Counted from the stretch's first letter, positions 1-4,995 are shown. The stretch: 5,502 nt of DNA from JANPGR01 sp031424015 (GCA_031424015.1 JANPGR010000102.1:1-5502); one strand, 5' to 3'. Numbers and translations: made by a program. Notes: generated by a model not told the origin, from the letters alone.

Positions 1-2
1 TG

Positions 3-20
3 TTTTTTTTTTTTTTTTTT
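3..20. repeat. Homopolymer tract of 18 T
   Basis: An uninterrupted run of 18 thymines, followed by AT-rich sequence to about position 60. It could be the U-tract of a terminator whose hairpin lies before the window, or a hypermutable tract. No gene is visible in 1-170, and I looked for rpmH (L34), which commonly precedes rnpA, without finding it. Confidence 0.6.
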
Positions 21-149
21 AAAATTTCTTTTTTCTTAATAATTAAAAAAACTATTTTGTATGTTTTTCATTACAGCCCGCCCCCATGGGGCCCCGCCTT
101 TCTTCTCACACCCCTCACCAGAACCCCACTACAGCCAAATTATTCACAA

Positions 150-162
150 TATGATATAGTAT
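150..162 (+). promoter_or_regulatory. Putative -10 region of rnpA-yidD
   Basis: TATGAT at 150-155 and an overlapping TAGTAT at 157-162 lie 15 and 8 nt before the ATG at 171. No good -35 hexamer is seen at the right distance, and there is no Shine-Dalgarno motif before the ATG. If either box is used, the transcript starts at or very near the start codon. A perfect DnaA-box-like 9-mer (TTATTCACA, 140-148) overlaps the first box. Confidence 0.35.
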
Positions 163-170
163 TCCTATCT

Positions 171-503
171 ATGATCCCCCAGTCGCAGAGCATCAACCGA
201 ACAGAATTCGAGACCGTATTCAAAAGCGCAAAAACCAGGAACACCCCACTGGGGATGGTCAGATTTCTGCCTGCGCCAGAACTATACCGATACTCCTGCG
301 TTGTCTCGAAAAAAATTTCCAAAAGCAGCCCAGCGAGGCACCGCGTCAAACGCCGTATCTACGAACTCTGCAGAATCCACAGAGATGAAATGCCATCTGG
401 TTGGTATCTGTTTTTCCCGAACAAAGAAATCCTGACAAAGAAACCAAAAGAATTGGAGAGGCTTTTTGTAGAGGCTTTTTGTAATCACTCAAAAGAGGTA
501 TAG
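171..503 (+). CDS. rnpA: Ribonuclease P protein component
   Basis: Protein subunit of RNase P, which helps the catalytic RNA bind and cut the 5' leader from pre-tRNAs. The 110-aa product has the family signature at residues 46-68: SKKISKSS, then ARHRVKRRIYEL, corresponding to the usual RNR motif (here RHR) and the basic helix that contacts RNA. The N-terminal part (INRTEFETVFKSAKTRNTPLG, residues 8-28) matches the family's start, where a phenylalanine-rich turn precedes the first strand. The ORF is open back to a TTG at 57, but that extension is proline-rich and unlike the family, and the ATG at 171 gives the normal 110-120 aa length. yidD follows after 6 nt, a conserved order. The usual upstream rpmH is absent. 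Confidence 0.9.
   Translation: MIPQSQSINRTEFETVFKSAKTRNTPLGMVRFLPAPELYRYSCVVSKKISKSSPARHRVKRRIYELCRIHRDEMPSGWYLFFPNKEILTKKPKELERLFVEAFCNHSKEV
492..498 (+). promoter_or_regulatory. Shine-Dalgarno site of yidD
   Basis: AAAGAGG inside the last codons of rnpA, 11 nt before the yidD ATG at 510. It is one of the few purine-rich ribosome binding sites in the window, and it suits an internal gene of an operon, unlike the first genes, which lack such sites. Confidence 0.55.
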
Positions 504-509
504 ATCTCT

Positions 510-722
510 ATGAAGCTATTTTTTATCAAAAGCATACGGTGGTATCAAAAATATATTTCTCCTCTATTCCCTCGTAGCTGCCGATTCCACCCCACCTGTT
601 CCCAGTACTGCAAGGAATGTTTTGAATCACTCCCGCTCCACAAGGCATTACTACTCTCTGTTTGGAGGATACTCCGGTGCAATCCTTTTACCCGAGGAGG
701 GAACGATCCTGTGGTGAAATGA
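510..722 (+). CDS. yidD: Membrane protein insertion efficiency factor YidD
   Basis: Small membrane-associated protein thought to help YidC-dependent insertion of inner-membrane proteins. The 70-aa product carries the whole family signature: WYQKYISPL (11-19), then CRFHPTCSQY (24-33) with its cysteines, a hydrophobic/amphipathic helix around HKALLLSVWRILRC (44-57), and NPFTRGGNDPV (58-68), where the family usually has GGYDPV. Length is typical (about 70-85 aa). The start is set by a Shine-Dalgarno site and by the 6-nt gap after rnpA. In many bacteria yidC follows; here the next sequence is repeat-rich and holds no gene, so the cluster is broken or rearranged. Confidence 0.92.
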   Translation: MKLFFIKSIRWYQKYISPLFPRSCRFHPTCSQYCKECFESLPLHKALLLSVWRILRCNPFTRGGNDPVVK

Positions 723-752
723 TATTTTGTACAACTACAAGGATAAGAACCC

Positions 753-790
753 ATTGCTGTGCAGTTTTTCAAAACCCAAAAGGTATTGTC
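753..790 (+). repeat. Module A, copy 1
   Basis: First of five dispersed ~38-bp repeats that begin ATTGCTGTRCAG and end around GTATTGTC (others at 977, 2069, 4127 and 5049). It is followed at once by the hairpin at 792-809. All five copies read in the + direction. Copies were aligned by eye. Confidence 0.75.
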
Positions 791-926
791 ATTCCGGCAT
801 AGTCCGGAACCTCAGATGCTGTGTAGATTCGAAATTACAGAGTGTATATCTAACCTAAATGGTTTCAAAATACCTAGACCCATCAATCTATGCATTATCC
901 TAGATCCCCGGCAAGCGGGGATGACG
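790..926. repeat. Hairpin-bounded intergenic element
   Basis: Left hairpin TTCCGG (792-797) pairs with CCGGAA (804-809). Right hairpin ATCCCCG (904-910) pairs with CGGGGAT (916-922) around the loop GCAAG, so on the opposite strand it reads TCATCCCCG-CTTGC, like the other hairpins of this window read inwards. The two therefore face each other, with about 94 bp of AT-rich, apparently non-coding DNA between. Module A precedes the element and module D (923-952) follows. The 723-1010 gap holds no credible gene. Confidence 0.6.
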
Positions 927-952
927 GCTTGGTAGATATTGTGTTTGGTTAG
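923..952 (+). repeat. Module D, copy 1
   Basis: GACGGCTTGGTAG followed by TATTGTGTTTGGTT. It closely matches 4180-4210 (GACGGCGTAGTAG, then GTTGTGTTTGGTT). Its position next to a hairpin is shared with the copies near 2159 and 4180. Confidence 0.6.
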
Positions 953-976
953 TTGGTTTTTGATATATAAAAACCG

Positions 977-1014
977 ATTGCTGTGCAGGCTTATAGAACA
1001 CAAAAGGTATTGTC
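977..1014 (+). repeat. Module A, copy 2
   Basis: Second ~38-bp copy, beginning ATTGCTGTGCAGG and ending GGTATTGTC. It overlaps the stop codon (1013-1015) of the - strand GIY-YIG gene and runs directly into the left hairpin of that gene's cassette. Confidence 0.75.
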
Positions 1015-1385
1015 ATCCTGGACTTGATCCAGGACCCAGGGGTTTCAAACTCGTAGCTCTATCTAACCACTGAGGATTGGATTCTTCTATGAGTTTAATC
1101 TTCCATTCTCTTCTCCATCCTTTGATTTGTTTTTCTCTAGCGATTGCAGTAATACTACCAGGGAATGATTCGTACCAAACTAGATTGGTCGTATGATATT
1201 GAGAAGAAAAACTGAGTGGATTTACTTTATTTTTATGTTCTTGTATTCTTTTTTCAATATCATTAGTTATTCCTGTATAGAGGGTTCCGTTTCTTTTATT
1301 GGTGAGTATATATACATAATAGGTGTTCATATGTTCTGTTGGGTACTAACTCCTGGGTCCTGAATCAAGTTCAGGATGACAGGAG
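1011..1385. mobile_element. GIY-YIG cassette bracketed by inverted hairpins
   Basis: The left end has TCCTGGA (1016-1022), loop CTTGA, TCCAGGA (1028-1034), then CCCAGG. The right end is the inverted counterpart: CCTGGG (1353-1358), then TCCTGAA, loop TCAAG, TTCAGGA, then TGACAGG (to 1383). Read inwards on either strand, both ends give TGTCATCCTG, a CTTGA loop and a CAGGACCCAGG tail. Between them lies one gene, the GIY-YIG protein. A head fragment of this cassette is duplicated at 2398-2528. Calling it mobile is inference; no target-site duplication was identified. Confidence 0.5.
1013..1330 (-). CDS. GIY-YIG domain endonuclease-like protein
   Basis: Single-domain GIY-YIG protein of the small UPF0213/YhbQ-like kind; members are putative structure- or strand-specific DNA nucleases. 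In the 105-aa product the first motif is YVYIL (5-9) and the second YTG in LYTGIT (17-22). R28 and H32 lie in the following helix (EKRIQEH), a tyrosine sits at 45, and the expected metal-binding glutamate is E66 in AREKQIKGW. NPQW (85-88) is close to the normal C-terminus. The last ~8 residues (LGPGSSPG) and the TGA stop are encoded by the left hairpin repeat, so the original end seems to have been replaced by repeat sequence. Catalytic residues look intact. No Shine-Dalgarno site is seen. Confidence 0.85.
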   Translation of the reverse strand: MNTYYVYILTNKRNGTLYTGITNDIEKRIQEHKNKVNPLSFSSQYHTTNLVWYESFPGSITAIAREKQIKGWRREWKIKLIEESNPQWLDRATSLKPLGPGSSPG

Positions 1386-1424
1386 ATATGCATTTTCTTG
1401 TAAATGACAAATACACTAACGATC

Positions 1425-2015
1425 TTATTCCCCCACCACCTCACCCTCCATTTCTGGTTCTGCCTCGATCGGAGCTGGTGTCATAGGTAGACCCTTTTTA
1501 TTCTTTTCAATAATCAACGAGATGCCTTTTGGGGCTTCTTTGAATTGCTCTACAATACTGTATGGTGTTGCAATATAGGTGAGGAATTTACGCAATCTCT
1601 CATGCAGAAAAGACTTCTCTACGTATTTACTGCGACCCTGCAGGTAGAGCTCTACTTTTACGCGCTGACCATCACCGAGCCATTCTTCGATTTTGCCGAT
1701 TTTTGTTTTGATGTCGCCTTCGCTGGTTCCCACCTTTATCTGTACTGATTTGATCTCGACTGCTGCGTTGCGTTCTTTTGCCCTCTTGTCTCTGAGGTGG
1801 CGTTTTTGTTCGTAGCTGAATTTGCCATAATCCATAATCTTGCAGACAGGTGGCTGAGCATTGGGAGATATCTCGATCAGATCCATTCCGTATTCCAGAG
1901 CCTTTGCCAGAGCTACCTCAATAGTTACAACCCCCAGATTTCCATCTGGAGTAATAACACGCACTTCTGCTGATCTAATACCTTCGTTAATACGAACTCT
2001 ATCTTCTTTCTTCAT
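1425..2015 (-). CDS. infC: Translation initiation factor IF-3
   Basis: IF-3 binds the 30S subunit, keeps it apart from 50S and checks start-codon/initiator-tRNA pairing. The 196-aa product shows the N-domain (RVRINEGIR at 6-14, then DLIEISPNAQPPVCKIMDYGKF at 45-66, the strongest family signature), a basic linker helix (67-84) and the C-domain (about 86-170). A proline- and glutamate-rich acidic tail (177-196) extends past the usual end. The frame stays open to an ATG at 2087, but that extension is encoded partly by repeat module A and is unlike IF-3, so the ATG at 2015 is preferred. It is not one of the rare AUU-type starts known for infC in some bacteria. The usual partners rpmI and rplT are not downstream; the GIY-YIG cassette is. 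Confidence 0.95.
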   Translation of the reverse strand: MKKEDRVRINEGIRSAEVRVITPDGNLGVVTIEVALAKALEYGMDLIEISPNAQPPVCKIMDYGKFSYEQKRHLRDKRAKERNAAVEIKSVQIKVGTSEGDIKTKIGKIEEWLGDGQRVKVELYLQGRSKYVEKSFLHERLRKFLTYIATPYSIVEQFKEAPKGISLIIEKNKKGLPMTPAPIEAEPEMEGEVVGE

Positions 2016-2022
2016 ACTTTTG

Positions 2023-2051
2023 ATACTACACTGTTTTAGGCTTTTTAGCAA
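2023..2051 (-). promoter_or_regulatory. Putative infC promoter
   Basis: On the - strand, TTGCTA (2046-2051) is followed after 17 nt by TAGTAT (2023-2028), which ends 7 nt before the ATG at 2015. Each hexamer matches the sigma-70 consensus at 4 of 6 positions. Use of this promoter would give a leaderless message, which agrees with the absence of a Shine-Dalgarno site. Confidence 0.35.
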
Positions 2052-2068
2052 GGAGAAATTGAGTGCCA

Positions 2069-2105
2069 ATTGCTGTACAGTTATCAAAGCTCATTCTGTA
2101 TTGTC
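2069..2105 (+). repeat. Module A, copy 3
   Basis: Third copy, beginning ATTGCTGTACAG (with the 8-bp palindrome CTGTACAG) and ending GTATTGTC. It lies 54 nt upstream of the infC start in antisense orientation to that gene. It is followed by a GC-rich imperfect hairpin (CCTCCGAACGGGGG, 2108-2121). Confidence 0.75.
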
Positions 2106-2158
2106 GTCCTCCGAACGGGGGACCTCAAGTAGCTAAACCAAATGACAAATCTTGCCAC

Positions 2159-2180
2159 TTTGTGTTTTCTGGTATGTCAG
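2159..2180 (+). repeat. Module D, copy 3 (degenerate)
   Basis: TTTGTGTTTTCTGGTATGTC resembles TTGTGTTTGGTTATGTACT at about 4197-4215. In both places it directly precedes the left hairpin doublet of a ~175-bp element, which supports homology despite the changes. Confidence 0.45.
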
Positions 2181-2350
2181 ACACCGCCAGGCGTCTTCCT
2201 CGGCTCGATCGAGGATCCATTACAACAGTCTCTCGTTCAAAGTAACACATAATTCATTCTTTATTATGGGCTCTGCATTAGGAAATATACTCCCATTGGT
2301 CGTTATTTCCGTCATCCCAGCTCGGAGACTGGGAAGACGACTTCGTCGTC
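2180..2350. mobile_element. MITE-like hairpin-bounded element, copy a
   Basis: The left end has an outer mini-hairpin remnant (GACACCGCCAGGCGTC, 2180-2195) and an inner hairpin TCCTCG/CGAGGA (2197-2215), followed by GGATCC-like sequence. The right end has an inner hairpin TCCCAG/CTGGGA (2315-2334) and a perfect outer hairpin GACGAC-TTC-GTCGTC (2336-2350). Inside, 2261-2315 carries the conserved block B in reverse orientation; its core matches 4257-4301 at about 43 of 45 bases by eye. There is no coding gene. It is the counterpart of 4216-4393, with the interior inverted. Confidence 0.65.
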
Positions 2351-2397
2351 CGAAAGTCACTGTGATTTATTTTGACGGTGAGACCTGAGACAGGTTC

Positions 2398-2528
2398 TTG
2401 GTGAGTATATATACAAATAGGTGTTCATATGTTCTGTTGGGTACTAACTCCTGGGTCCTGAATGACGAAAATAATGACTGCAAGGAATATATTTTCTAAT
2501 GCCTTGGCCAAGTTCAGGATGACAGGAG
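2398..2528 (-). pseudogene. Duplicated head of the GIY-YIG cassette, interrupted
   Basis: 2398-2463 repeats 1299-1365 almost perfectly (one T deleted). It carries the first ~9 codons of the GIY-YIG gene (start codon at 2426-2428 on the - strand), its upstream sequence and the left arm of the cassette hairpin. The deletion shifts the frame, so no protein can be made. The other hairpin arm resumes at 2509-2528, identical to 1366-1385. The 45 bp between (2464-2508) are absent from the intact copy and are a diverged block B. It ends 21 nt before the stop of the secreted-protein gene. Confidence 0.75.
2464..2508 (+). repeat. Block B, diverged copy nested in a hairpin
   Basis: Begins GACGAAAATAATGAC and contains ATATATTTTCTAATGC. 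It aligns without gaps to block B of the element at 4216-4393. It sits exactly between the arms of a hairpin that is intact at 1359-1377. It keeps its own short potential stem (CAAGG at 2481-2485 with CCTTG at 2502-2506), made of different bases from the ATGGG/CCCAT stem of the other copies. Confidence 0.6.
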
Positions 2529-2549
2529 GGGTACGTTTTCCAATTTCTC

Positions 2550-4052
2550 CTAACACCCTTTGTTCGCTTCTGCGCGAGTCGTCGCACCCCAGATACCATT
2601 GGGTACCAATGCTCGCATAGGAGTCAATATAGTGTCCTTGTGGTCCAATTGGAATGATTTTACCGCATTCACTGTAGCCTTGTCATAAGATCCATTTACA
2701 GAGAGTTTGTAGCCTTTTGATTCCAAGAATTTCTGCATCTTTGTAATCTCTGCCTTGTTCGCAGAATTACTATTGAGGTTTACCGTGTAACATTGACCTC
2801 CTGTAGTTGTCACAGGTTTTGCAACTATAGGAGTGTCCGTTATTATTGATGTAGTTTCTGTTGATTTTTTTTCAACAGGTTTGAGTGTTTTTGTTGTACT
2901 ACATTTAATTCGATTTGCCTTGTTCATAGTAAATTCATACCAGAAACCAGTTGGGGCTGGAGAATTTGTCGGAGTCAAAATTTCTTTCGCATATTTTGCT
3001 TGGAATTGTTTGACTGCTTTTTCCATTTGGGATCCAAATATACCTATAGCTGAAACTTTATACCCTTGTGAAGTCAGAAATTCTGCAACGCGGTTTACTT
3101 CGGGCCCTATTGCTCCTTTTTTCAGCTTTGTTACAAATACGTCACAGCTGTTGCCTGCTTGCCCGATGTCTTTGATCAAGGTATCTATGGTTTTCTTTGG
3201 TACGGCGGGTTGCTTTACCTTGTCCTTTACTGTAGTGATAACCTTTTTTGTTTTTTGGCTACAGTCCTGAATCTCATTTGCTTTTTTATAGGTATATTCA
3301 TACCAATACCCTGTTGAACTCTTTGATCCGGATGCTTTTATAATAGCATCTGGATATCGTGATTGGAATGTTTTGACTGCTGATTCTGTAGCCTTGTCAA
3401 ATTTGCTATTTACTGTGACTTTTACCCCTTGTGATACCAGGAAATTCTGCATCTTTTTTACTTGCGATCCTGTTGCACCGATTTTCAATCTCCGAGAGAA
3501 CGGGGTACAAGAAATATCTCCACCACCACCTTCGTCATCATTACTCAAGACTGGAGTATTTTTTGCGAGTGACTGTATCAGGGCGTAGGTAGTATAATCT
3601 AATTTACCAGTAACAGGTAGGCCATTATCCGATTGGAATTCTTTCAAAGCATTAACGAATGGAACGTCTGCAACTCCACTCTGATTCAGAGTATATCCCA
3701 TTTGAGCAAGGAGTTTTTGAATAAAGGCTATATTATAAGATCCACCGCCGCCTCCTCCTCCGCCGCCTCCTCCTCCTGACACAGGAGTAACTGGTGTGAC
3801 AGGTGTCACAACCACGGTCACCGGTGTACGTGATGCACCAGAATTAATAGTAAACCCATTACCTGTTTGCGTACCCGAAATAGCGCTACCTCCTGACTGT
3901 GACGAATACCCACCGCCCGATACGACGCCTCCGATAGTATTAACTTGATCATGAATAATAAATCCACCACCAGTTTGCGTAGCCAGAGAACTAACCGGAA
4001 CCAAAGAAATAAACACAAAACAAGCTATGGTAATAATTCTCTGCAAATACAT
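2550..4052 (-). CDS. Secreted protein with four peptidoglycan-binding-like repeats
   Basis: I recognise no named gene. From the ATG at 4052 the 500-aa product begins with a plausible signal peptide (MYLQR, hydrophobic 6-20, cleavage near SSLA-TQ at 24/25). Next come a Gly/Ser-rich region with a repeated TQTGGGF/TQTGNGF motif (25-31, 61-67), a TPV repeat (83-91), and a run of 12 glycines (93-104). Four PG_binding_1-like domains follow at about 108-163, 182-264, 303-384 and 421-500, with lysine/threonine-rich linkers. The six cysteines of the mature chain are 182/264, 303/384 and 421/500, one pair bracketing each of domains 2-4, which suggests one disulfide per domain. The last domain keeps the family ending (GIWGATTRAEANKGC); domains 2 and 3 instead end in TGYWYEY and TGFWYEF. 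No catalytic domain is visible, so a cell-surface binding or structural role is inferred. The frame is open to an ATG at 4124, but that gives a poorer signal peptide. Confidence 0.85.
   Translation of the reverse strand: MYLQRIITIACFVFISLVPVSSLATQTGGGFIIHDQVNTIGGVVSGGGYSSQSGGSAISGTQTGNGFTINSGASRTPVTVVVTPVTPVTPVSGGGGGGGGGGGGSYNIAFIQKLLAQMGYTLNQSGVADVPFVNALKEFQSDNGLPVTGKLDYTTYALIQSLAKNTPVLSNDDEGGGGDISCTPFSRRLKIGATGSQVKKMQNFLVSQGVKVTVNSKFDKATESAVKTFQSRYPDAIIKASGSKSSTGYWYEYTYKKANEIQDCSQKTKKVITTVKDKVKQPAVPKKTIDTLIKDIGQAGNSCDVFVTKLKKGAIGPEVNRVAEFLTSQGYKVSAIGIFGSQMEKAVKQFQAKYAKEILTPTNSPAPTGFWYEFTMNKANRIKCSTTKTLKPVEKKSTETTSIITDTPIVAKPVTTTGGQCYTVNLNSNSANKAEITKMQKFLESKGYKLSVNGSYDKATVNAVKSFQLDHKDTILTPMRALVPNGIWGATTRAEANKGC
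3733..3777 (-). repeat. Polyglycine-coding tandem repeat
   Basis: Twelve glycine codons in a row, in the pattern GGA x3, GGC x2, repeated, giving a ~15-bp tandem unit. It separates the signal/low-complexity region from the first peptidoglycan-binding-like domain. Such a tract can vary in length by slippage in multiples of a codon, or shift frame if not. Confidence 0.7.
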
Positions 4053-4062
4053 ATATACTAGT

Positions 4063-4068
4063 ATCATA
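4063..4068 (-). promoter_or_regulatory. Putative -10 box of the secreted-protein gene
   Basis: TATGAT on the - strand ends 10 nt before the preferred ATG at 4052. A second -10-like hexamer, TATACT, lies at 4086-4091. No convincing -35 box accompanies either. No Shine-Dalgarno site precedes the ATG. Confidence 0.25.
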
Positions 4069-4126
4069 GTACAAATCAGAGACAGAGTATACAAAGTTTT
4101 CCACAAAGATTCATTCAGAAGCATCT

Positions 4127-4163
4127 ATTGCTGTACAGATTTCTGAAGCCTAAAATGTATTGT
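4127..4163 (+). repeat. Module A, copy 4
   Basis: Fourth copy, beginning ATTGCTGTACAG and ending ATGTATTGT. It lies 75 nt upstream of the preferred start of the secreted-protein gene, antisense to it. Here module D (4180-4210) follows after only 16 bp, without the hairpin pair that separates A and D at 790-926. Confidence 0.75.
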
Positions 4164-4179
4164 ATTTGATTATGAATTA

Positions 4180-4210
4180 GACGGCGTAGTAGGTGTTGTG
4201 TTTGGTTATG
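4180..4210 (+). repeat. Module D, copy 2
   Basis: GACGGCGTAGTAGG then TGTTGTGTTTGGTT, a close match to 923-952. It leads directly into the left hairpin doublet of the element at 4216-4393. Confidence 0.65.
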
Positions 4211-4215
4211 TACTA

Positions 4216-4393
4216 GACGCCGTTAGGCGTCTTCCCAGGCTTGACCTGGGATAACGAAAATAACGACCAATGGGAGTATATTTTCTAATGCAGAGCCCAT
4301 CATAATATTCTCTTATCCTAAGCAACCATTATTTGGAATTATTTTCTGTATCTATGGATCCCAGGTCGAGCCTGGGAAGACGACTGCGTCGTT
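4216..4393. mobile_element. MITE-like hairpin-bounded element, copy b
   Basis: The left end has GACGCC-GTTA-GGCGTC (4216-4231) and then TCCCAGG-CTTGA-CCTGGGA (4233-4251). The right end has the inverted counterpart TCCCAGG-TCGAG-CCTGGGA (4359-4377) and then GACGAC-TGC-GTCGTT (4379-4393). Block B (4252-4305) lies against the left end, whereas in 2180-2350 it lies against the right end. The rest of the interior is AT-rich and non-coding. The 4053-4414 gap holds only this element, modules A and D, and upstream sequence of the secreted-protein gene. Confidence 0.7.
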
Positions 4394-4414
4394 AGGCACA
4401 AATAGAATACAATT

Positions 4415-4768
4415 CTACAAATGCCCCAGAAAAGAACTCGCAAGAGAATGCAGTGCCTGCTGTATCTTTTGTTTATCGTACTGATCCAGTATGCCGAGCA
4501 ACCGAGAAATGGTCGTGTGTGCGATCGTTGTCATACGATTTACTCTGACTCGCGAGGTGACCTTTAGATTATTGTGAACAGAAGGCTCGAGCACAATATC
4601 GAATTCTGTCGACTCATTGAACTGTGCCGAGGTAATGTACGTCACCAAATACGCGTCATGGGGCAACAGCGATATTACTACTGCTGGCCTCAATTTAGAT
4701 ACTTCTGATTCTGCAAAAGGAAACTGAGTCAGCACGATATCTCCGACGTTGATTATAGTATTATTCAT
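4415..4768 (-). CDS. PemK/MazF-family toxin
   Basis: The toxin half of a type II toxin-antitoxin pair; this family generally consists of sequence-specific endoribonucleases that cut mRNA or other RNA. The 117-aa product (family usually about 105-120) opens with GDIVLTQFPF (9-18), the first strand signature. KLRPAVVIS (25-33) follows, with the conserved Arg-Pro, then YITS (44-47), where the family has its conserved Thr/Ser. A later segment, SRVRVNRMTTIAHTTISRLLGIL, is the usual C-terminal strand-helix unit. It overlaps the antitoxin gene by 8 nt, and an AGG at 4775-4777 sits 6 nt before its ATG, so translational coupling is likely. Its RNA target cannot be read from sequence. Confidence 0.88.
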   Translation of the reverse strand: MNNTIINVGDIVLTQFPFAESEVSKLRPAVVISLLPHDAYLVTYITSAQFNESTEFDIVLEPSVHNNLKVTSRVRVNRMTTIAHTTISRLLGILDQYDKQKIQQALHSLASSFLGHL

Positions 4769-4991
4769 ACTCTACCTGATCTGTACCATACTCCGCGTAG
4801 GATCCAGAACGCGCTGCCATCATCGCCAGTTCCTGATCAGTCGGATTAGGATACACATCAGAAACACGCATCATAATAACATCGGTGTCTCCGTGATTGG
4901 TAATATATATAGGGTCTCCTGTATATTTTACAGAGTTATATACTTCGGACAGATTACTGCGCAGATTCGTTATGGTTATATTCTTGCTCAT
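4761..4991 (-). CDS. Phd/YefM-like antitoxin
   Basis: Small protein expected to neutralise the overlapping PemK/MazF-like toxin and to repress the operon. The 76-aa product has a Phd/YefM-type N-terminal DNA-binding/dimer domain: TITNLRSNLSEVY (6-18), then PIYITNHGDTDVIMM (27-41). The C-terminal tail (48-76), acidic and rich in Ala, Met and Ser, would bind the toxin. A longer frame reaches an ATG at 5075 but runs through the promoter and module A; the ATG at 4991 gives the family's start and lies just after a good promoter. Phd-type antitoxins more often pair with Doc or YoeB toxins, so pairing with a MazF-fold toxin is a less common combination. Confidence 0.8.
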   Translation of the reverse strand: MSKNITITNLRSNLSEVYNSVKYTGDPIYITNHGDTDVIMMRVSDVYPNPTDQELAMMAARSGSYAEYGTDQVEYE

Positions 4992-4995
4992 ATAT

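Noticed and set aside
57..170. N-terminal extension of rnpA from a TTG start
   Set aside because: The extra 38 residues are proline-rich and unlike RNase P protein; the ATG at 171 gives the normal length.
812..1003. 63-aa - strand frame in the gap after yidD
   Set aside because: It is built from the hairpin and D-module repeats and lacks any start signal or protein-like pattern.
723..1010. tRNA or other structured RNA gene in the gap
   Set aside because: The hairpins do not form a cloverleaf and there is no T-loop (GGTTCRA-type) motif with matching arms; they match the dispersed repeats.
841..1080. Shared 9-mers TATCTAACC and GGTTTCAAA at 847-870 and at 1041-1069 as a partial GIY-YIG copy
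   Set aside because: The two words occur in the opposite order at the two sites and nothing between them aligns, so chance or a heavily rearranged remnant cannot be told apart.
2016..2087. N-terminal extension of infC
   Set aside because: It is encoded by promoter-like and module A sequence and has no counterpart in IF-3.
2063..2388. Two overlapping + strand frames of 60 and 78 aa
   Set aside because: Both translate module A, the hairpins and block B; such frames come from the repeats, not from genes.
2833..3270. 145-aa + strand frame opposite the secreted-protein gene
   Set aside because: A shadow of the coding strand; its hydrophobic composition follows from the opposite lysine/threonine codons, and no family is recognisable.
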